This document shows positions 6,177 to 8,633 of a stretch of 8,633 bases of DNA, piece by piece. The translations under genes were made by a program, and so were the position numbers. This stretch comes from M55B111 sp964614065 (lineage in GTDB: Bacteria; Bipolaricaulota; Bipolaricaulia; M55B111), in assembly GCA_964614065.1 (NCBI GenBank), contig CAZTJJ010000075.1:1-8633 (forward strand), given 5' to 3'. The notes beneath the pieces are model-generated. The model had not been told where the DNA came from. It did no database searches and was given only the letters and a program-made list of their open reading frames with translations. The stretch's first letter is position 1. Every line of letters begins with the position of its first letter.

Positions 6177-7553
6177 ATGTTTAACCAAAGAAATAAAACT
6201 AAATTGCTCTCAGTTCTGCTGATGGGGGTATTGATTTTCATCTGTATTTCTTCAACCCAGGTCTTAGCCGAGAGTCAGGAAGCAACTGATAAGAGATATT
6301 TCGAATTTGATAGAGATACAGGAATGATAATGAATTATAGATCTCACGGAGGGAGAAACGCAGTAATCCCCTGCCGGATAAATGAGGTTGCCGTGAGAGA
6401 AATTGGAGAGTGGGCATTCGAAAACGATGGTCTAATCTCGGTGAAAATACCTGAGGGAGTGGAGGTAATTGGACACGGGGCGTTTGCGGGAAATGAGCTA
6501 ACTTCGATCGAATTACCGAATGGCTTACAGGTAATTAGGGATCGGGCGTTCGAGGCTAACAATCTAAATTCCGTTGTGATATCGGACAGCGTTAAAGTAA
6601 TTAAGGATCGGGCATTTGCGAAAAATGAGTTGACTTCGATTGATCTACCCAACGGGTTGGAATATCTAAGTGGATTTAATTCTAATGCCCTGACATCGGT
6701 GAAAATACCTGAGGGAGTGGAGGTAATTGGACACGGGGCGTTTGCGGGAAATGAGCTAACATCTATTGAGATAGGACAAGGAGTAGAGGTTGATAGTGAT
6801 TCAATAGAGGGCAATTTCAAAAAAACATATGAAAAGCACGACAGAGCTGCGGGTGAATACGCAAGAGAATATCCTGATGGTGGCTGGTACCAGCGGGAGG
6901 AGAGGGGCACTGAGGTAACCGACGAGGAGGAAATAACCGATCCGGGTTACTTTGAGTTCAACTCCAGTACGGGAACAATAACAGGCTATAACACCTATGG
7001 GGGATTTAGCGTGGTTATTCCTTCTCAAATAAACGGAGTAGAGGTAAAGGAAATTGAAGAGGAAGTATTTGGCGATAGTGACTACTTCTCAGTTAAATTA
7101 CCGGACGGTGTAAGAGTAATTGGAGAGGCGGCTTTTAAGGAAAATGACTTAACCTCGATTGAGATACCCGAAGAAGTGGAAGAAATCAAGGATCGGGCAT
7201 TTGCAGGAAATTATCTGAGCTCGATTGAGATACCAAAGGGAGTGGAATATTTAAGCGGTTTTAATTCTAATGCCCTGACATCATTGAAAATACCTGAGAG
7301 CGTGAGAGAAATTGGAGAGTGGGCATTTTTGGGAAATGATTTAACTTCGATTGAGATACCTGAAGGAGTAAAAAAAGTTGGAGAGTGGGCGTTTTTAGGG
7401 AATAATCTGACTTCGGTCAAGATAGGGGGCGATGTGGAGATTGGGAACGATTCATTTGAGGGCAATTTCAAACAAGTCTACGAAGAGAATGATAGATCGG
7501 CGGGATTATATGTGAGAAATGACGTTGATAGCGATTGGTATAAAGAGAAGTAA
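6177..7553 (+). CDS. Secreted BspA-type leucine-rich-repeat protein with two tandem halves
   Basis: A 458-residue protein. The ATG is chosen because AAGGGG lies 6 bases before it and because it opens a classical Sec signal peptide: basic N-terminus, hydrophobic stretch about 10-25, likely cleavage after VLA at residue 31. No lipobox is present. The mature part is built of LRR_5 (Treponema/BspA) repeats, mostly 22 residues, of the form LTSIEIPEGVEVIGxxAFxGNx, with a 20-residue variant ending in SGFNSNA. Residues 41-239 and 258-458 are homologous halves. Each opens with YFEF....TG.I..Y...GG..VIP..IN.V.V.EI and closes with EGNFK..YE..DR.AG.Y....... WY. An acidic linker of about 18 residues joins them. 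No anchor (LPXTG, transmembrane helix) is seen, so it is probably released or held non-covalently. Such proteins bind surfaces or other proteins; the partner is unknown. Confidence 0.9.
   Translation: MFNQRNKTKLLSVLLMGVLIFICISSTQVLAESQEATDKRYFEFDRDTGMIMNYRSHGGRNAVIPCRINEVAVREIGEWAFENDGLISVKIPEGVEVIGHGAFAGNELTSIELPNGLQVIRDRAFEANNLNSVVISDSVKVIKDRAFAKNELTSIDLPNGLEYLSGFNSNALTSVKIPEGVEVIGHGAFAGNELTSIEIGQGVEVDSDSIEGNFKKTYEKHDRAAGEYAREYPDGGWYQREERGTEVTDEEEITDPGYFEFNSSTGTITGYNTYGGFSVVIPSQINGVEVKEIEEEVFGDSDYFSVKLPDGVRVIGEAAFKENDLTSIEIPEEVEEIKDRAFAGNYLSSIEIPKGVEYLSGFNSNALTSLKIPESVREIGEWAFLGNDLTSIEIPEGVKKVGEWAFLGNNLTSVKIGGDVEIGNDSFEGNFKQVYEENDRSAGLYVRNDVDSDWYKEK
6438..6760 (+). repeat. Pair of identical 65-bp direct repeats inside the LRR gene
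   Basis: Bases 6438-6502 and 6696-6760 are identical over 65 positions and are offset by 258 bases (86 codons), so both encode SVKIPEGVEVIGHGAFAGNE. Other units in the gene have diverged at silent sites, so this pair is either a recent duplication or recently homogenised. A related copy at about 7258-7305 shares the start of the unit, including the bases encoding FNSNALTS. Confidence 0.85.
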
Positions 7554-7646
7554 AATATTCGGAAAACATTTTCAAACCAACACAGCCTACTGAGATTAGG
7601 TAGTGCAGCGTCCCCGCGAGAACCCTTATAGATGATTGACACAAAA

Positions 7647-7680
7647 AACAAAAGGCGACCCAAACGGGTCGCCTTTTGTT
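7647..7680. terminator. Bidirectional Rho-independent terminator
   Basis: AACAAAAGGCGACCC (7647-7661) and GGGTCGCCTTTTGTT (7666-7680) form a perfect 15-base inverted repeat around an AAAC loop. The rightward RNA ends in UUUUGUU and the leftward RNA in a U-rich tract from 7641-7650, so it can stop transcripts from both sides. It sits between the convergent leucine-rich-repeat gene and the broken skp gene. Confidence 0.9.
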
Positions 7681-7743
7681 GCATTCAGTAAGAGAATTAC
7701 GTTTTTGAATTGTCAGAGGTGTTAACCCCAGTTAAGTTCCGGG

Positions 7744-8138
7744 CTAACCGAGGTCATATTTTTCCTCCATTTCTACTATTACCTTCTCGGTTGTGTCTTC
7801 GGCCGCTAACTTCGCTCTGCCACTAACTATTCCGCCCCTGCTGATCACGACGTCATATCCGAGTTCACCGGCTATGTTTCCTATATCCTCGTAAACCTTT
7901 TCGAAAGCTTCTCTCTGCAGTTTTTGTTGAAGTTCTGAGAGTTCTCCTTGCATCTCCTGCTGTCTTTCTTTTGCCTCTTGTCCTTCGAGCTCCTCCAGTT
8001 TTCCGCCTTCATCTCGTTTTGCCTGTCCCGTAGTTCCTGCTGCACTTCTCTAAAGGAAGGATGGACGCTAACAATTTCTCGTGTGTCCACTACCCCCACA
8101 GACATCTCCTGTGCTCCAACGGTTCCGACCGTCGCCAT
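7744..8138 (-). pseudogene. skp: Broken skp/ompH periplasmic chaperone gene (frameshift plus 5' truncation)
   Basis: Skp/OmpH is a periplasmic coiled-coil chaperone that escorts outer-membrane proteins. Two reading frames together give a recognisable copy. The upstream frame encodes a signal-peptide end (ATVGTVGAQ) and the start of the mature domain, MSVGVVDTREIVSVHPSFRE. The downstream frame encodes the coiled coil and the closing beta region with AGELGYDVVISRGGIVSG and a DTTEKVI motif. The join is at the run of four T at 7999-8002 (four A in the coding strand): one more base there would restore ...MKAEKLEELEGQEAK. The 5' end stops abruptly at about 8137, where the complementary strand becomes an unrelated coding sequence, so the start codon, most of the signal peptide and the promoter are lost. 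Restored, it would be only about 130 residues against the usual 150-170. It suggests a diderm host, which presumably has an intact copy elsewhere. Confidence 0.75.
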
Positions 8139-8364
8139 AATCGAAGAAGCAATAAGTGAGTTGGAAACCGCGCAAAATGCATTAAAAGAGAAGAACCGAG
8201 ACAAAGCATACAACCTGCTAAGTAACGCTAAGGCTCAGATACCGAGAGCTATGTTTCAGTTGATGACATCAGAACCCGATAGAGAACTGTTGACGGATAA
8301 TTTTTTAATTAAAACCCCAAAAGATTTTCTAAGGTCAGAAACGGGCTGGAACGTTTTAGCGTAA
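8137..8364 (+). pseudogene. 3' fragment of an unknown gene
   Basis: From about 8137 the plus strand carries 75 codons with convincing protein character: a helical, charged stretch (EEAISELETAQNALKEKNRD), then AYNLLSNAKAQIPRAMFQLM and FLIKTPKDFLRSETGWNVLA before TAA. The frame stays open leftwards only because it runs antisense to skp, and that part has no sensible composition. There is no start codon with a ribosome site at the junction. I therefore read it as the C-terminus of a gene whose 5' part was lost in the rearrangement that also beheaded skp. The family is not recognised. The first segment resembles short helical-hairpin repeats. Confidence 0.5.
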
Positions 8365-8444
8365 CATGTCCTTTACGCCAGGACGGGATGCTGCTACAGA
8401 ATTAATAGTGCGAATAAGGACAAACTGCTGAATGGCAACCACGT

Positions 8445-8515
8445 CTCAAGTTACAAATCGACTTTTTAAAACAATCTTTGCCAAATATACCCTTGTTTGA
8501 ACCCTCAAGTTACAA
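8445..8515. repeat. Two 12-base direct repeats upstream of the last gene
   Basis: CTCAAGTTACAA occurs at 8445-8456 and 8504-8515, 59 bases apart start to start. The second copy overlaps the spacer of a candidate promoter for the gene at 8554 (TTGTTT at 8493-8498, 17 bases, TAATCT at 8516-8521). This is a suitable place for regulator sites, though chance is not excluded. Confidence 0.4.
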
Positions 8516-8553
8516 TAATCTTGTGCCAGATGTATCGATCTGAGGGGGTAAAA

Positions 8554-8633
8554 ATGAATCCCACAAAACAGAAAAATCAACAAAAAGATGACAAAAGCTC
8601 TTCCCAAAAGAACTATGAAAGTTCTGGTGACGA
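8554..8633 (+). CDS. Start of a hypothetical protein (partial, runs off the window)
   Basis: ATG at 8554 is preceded by GAGGGGGT (8542-8549), a strong ribosome site at good spacing. The 26 visible codons begin MNPTKQKNQQKDDKSSS and are highly hydrophilic, rich in Lys, Gln and Ser, with no signal peptide yet seen. Such a start suits a disordered N-terminal tail of a cytoplasmic or membrane protein. Function cannot be judged from this much. Confidence 0.6.
   Translation, partial: MNPTKQKNQQKDDKSSSQKNYESSGD

Noticed and set aside
6344..6910. 188-codon minus-strand frame opposite the LRR gene
   Set aside because: Its Ser/Pro/Asn-rich periodic sequence is the antisense echo of the leucine-rich repeats. 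The plus-strand frame has the signal peptide and ribosome site.
6438..7310. Regular repeats suggesting a CRISPR array
   Set aside because: The repeats are in frame within a protein, vary in sequence and lack unique spacers.
7948..8136. Left part of the plus-strand frame that ends at 8364
   Set aside because: It is antisense to recognisable skp coding sequence. Only the part from about 8137 has protein-like composition.

Overview
The window looks like part of a chromosome from a diderm bacterium of intermediate G+C. The case for a bacterium is the strong Shine-Dalgarno sites (AGGAGG before the small ORF at 66-176, AAGGGG before the gene at 6177, GAGGGGG before the gene at 8554) and a broken skp/ompH gene, which implies an outer membrane. 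A diderm Firmicute such as a Halanaerobiales relative would fit the secreted leucine-rich-repeat protein, but this is a guess. No rRNA, tRNA, CRISPR array, phage gene or transposase was recognised.

Left part (about 5342 down to 66, all on the minus strand) is one tightly packed run that reads like a cell-envelope glycan operon. In transcription order it holds a UPF0104/MprF-type flippase-like membrane protein, a PHP-family phosphoesterase, a truncated UbiA-family prenyltransferase of the decaprenyl-phosphate phosphoribosyltransferase type, a GT39-like integral membrane glycosyltransferase, a Tat-exported protein resembling DUF2961/GH172, and a 36-residue peptide with a very good ribosome site. 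The combination of lipid-phosphate pentosyl transfer, a phosphatase, a polyprenyl-dependent glycosyltransferase and a DUF2961-type glycosidase suggests synthesis and trimming of an envelope polysaccharide, perhaps one containing furanosyl pentoses. The broken UbiA gene means the pathway may now be incomplete or completed from elsewhere.

Middle part (5343-6176) is 834 bases without a convincing gene. It holds a tandem 12-base repeat, a perfect 16-base inverted repeat flanking 76 bases that include a TATAAT promoter-like sequence (a possible invertible promoter), a leader hairpin for the left operon, a GC-rich stem-loop, and a stretch near 5861-5960 that folds into several helices, two of them mutually exclusive.

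Right part starts with a secreted BspA-type leucine-rich-repeat protein (6177-7553) made of two tandem homologous halves, with DNA-level repeats up to 65 bp identical. A bidirectional terminator follows. After it comes a rearrangement scar: a 3' portion of skp on the minus strand, itself frameshifted, abuts the 3' portion of an unknown plus-strand gene at about 8137. The window ends with the first 26 codons of a new plus-strand gene preceded by a good ribosome site and a pair of 12-base direct repeats. Three broken genes in under 9 kb point to recent rearrangement and decay.
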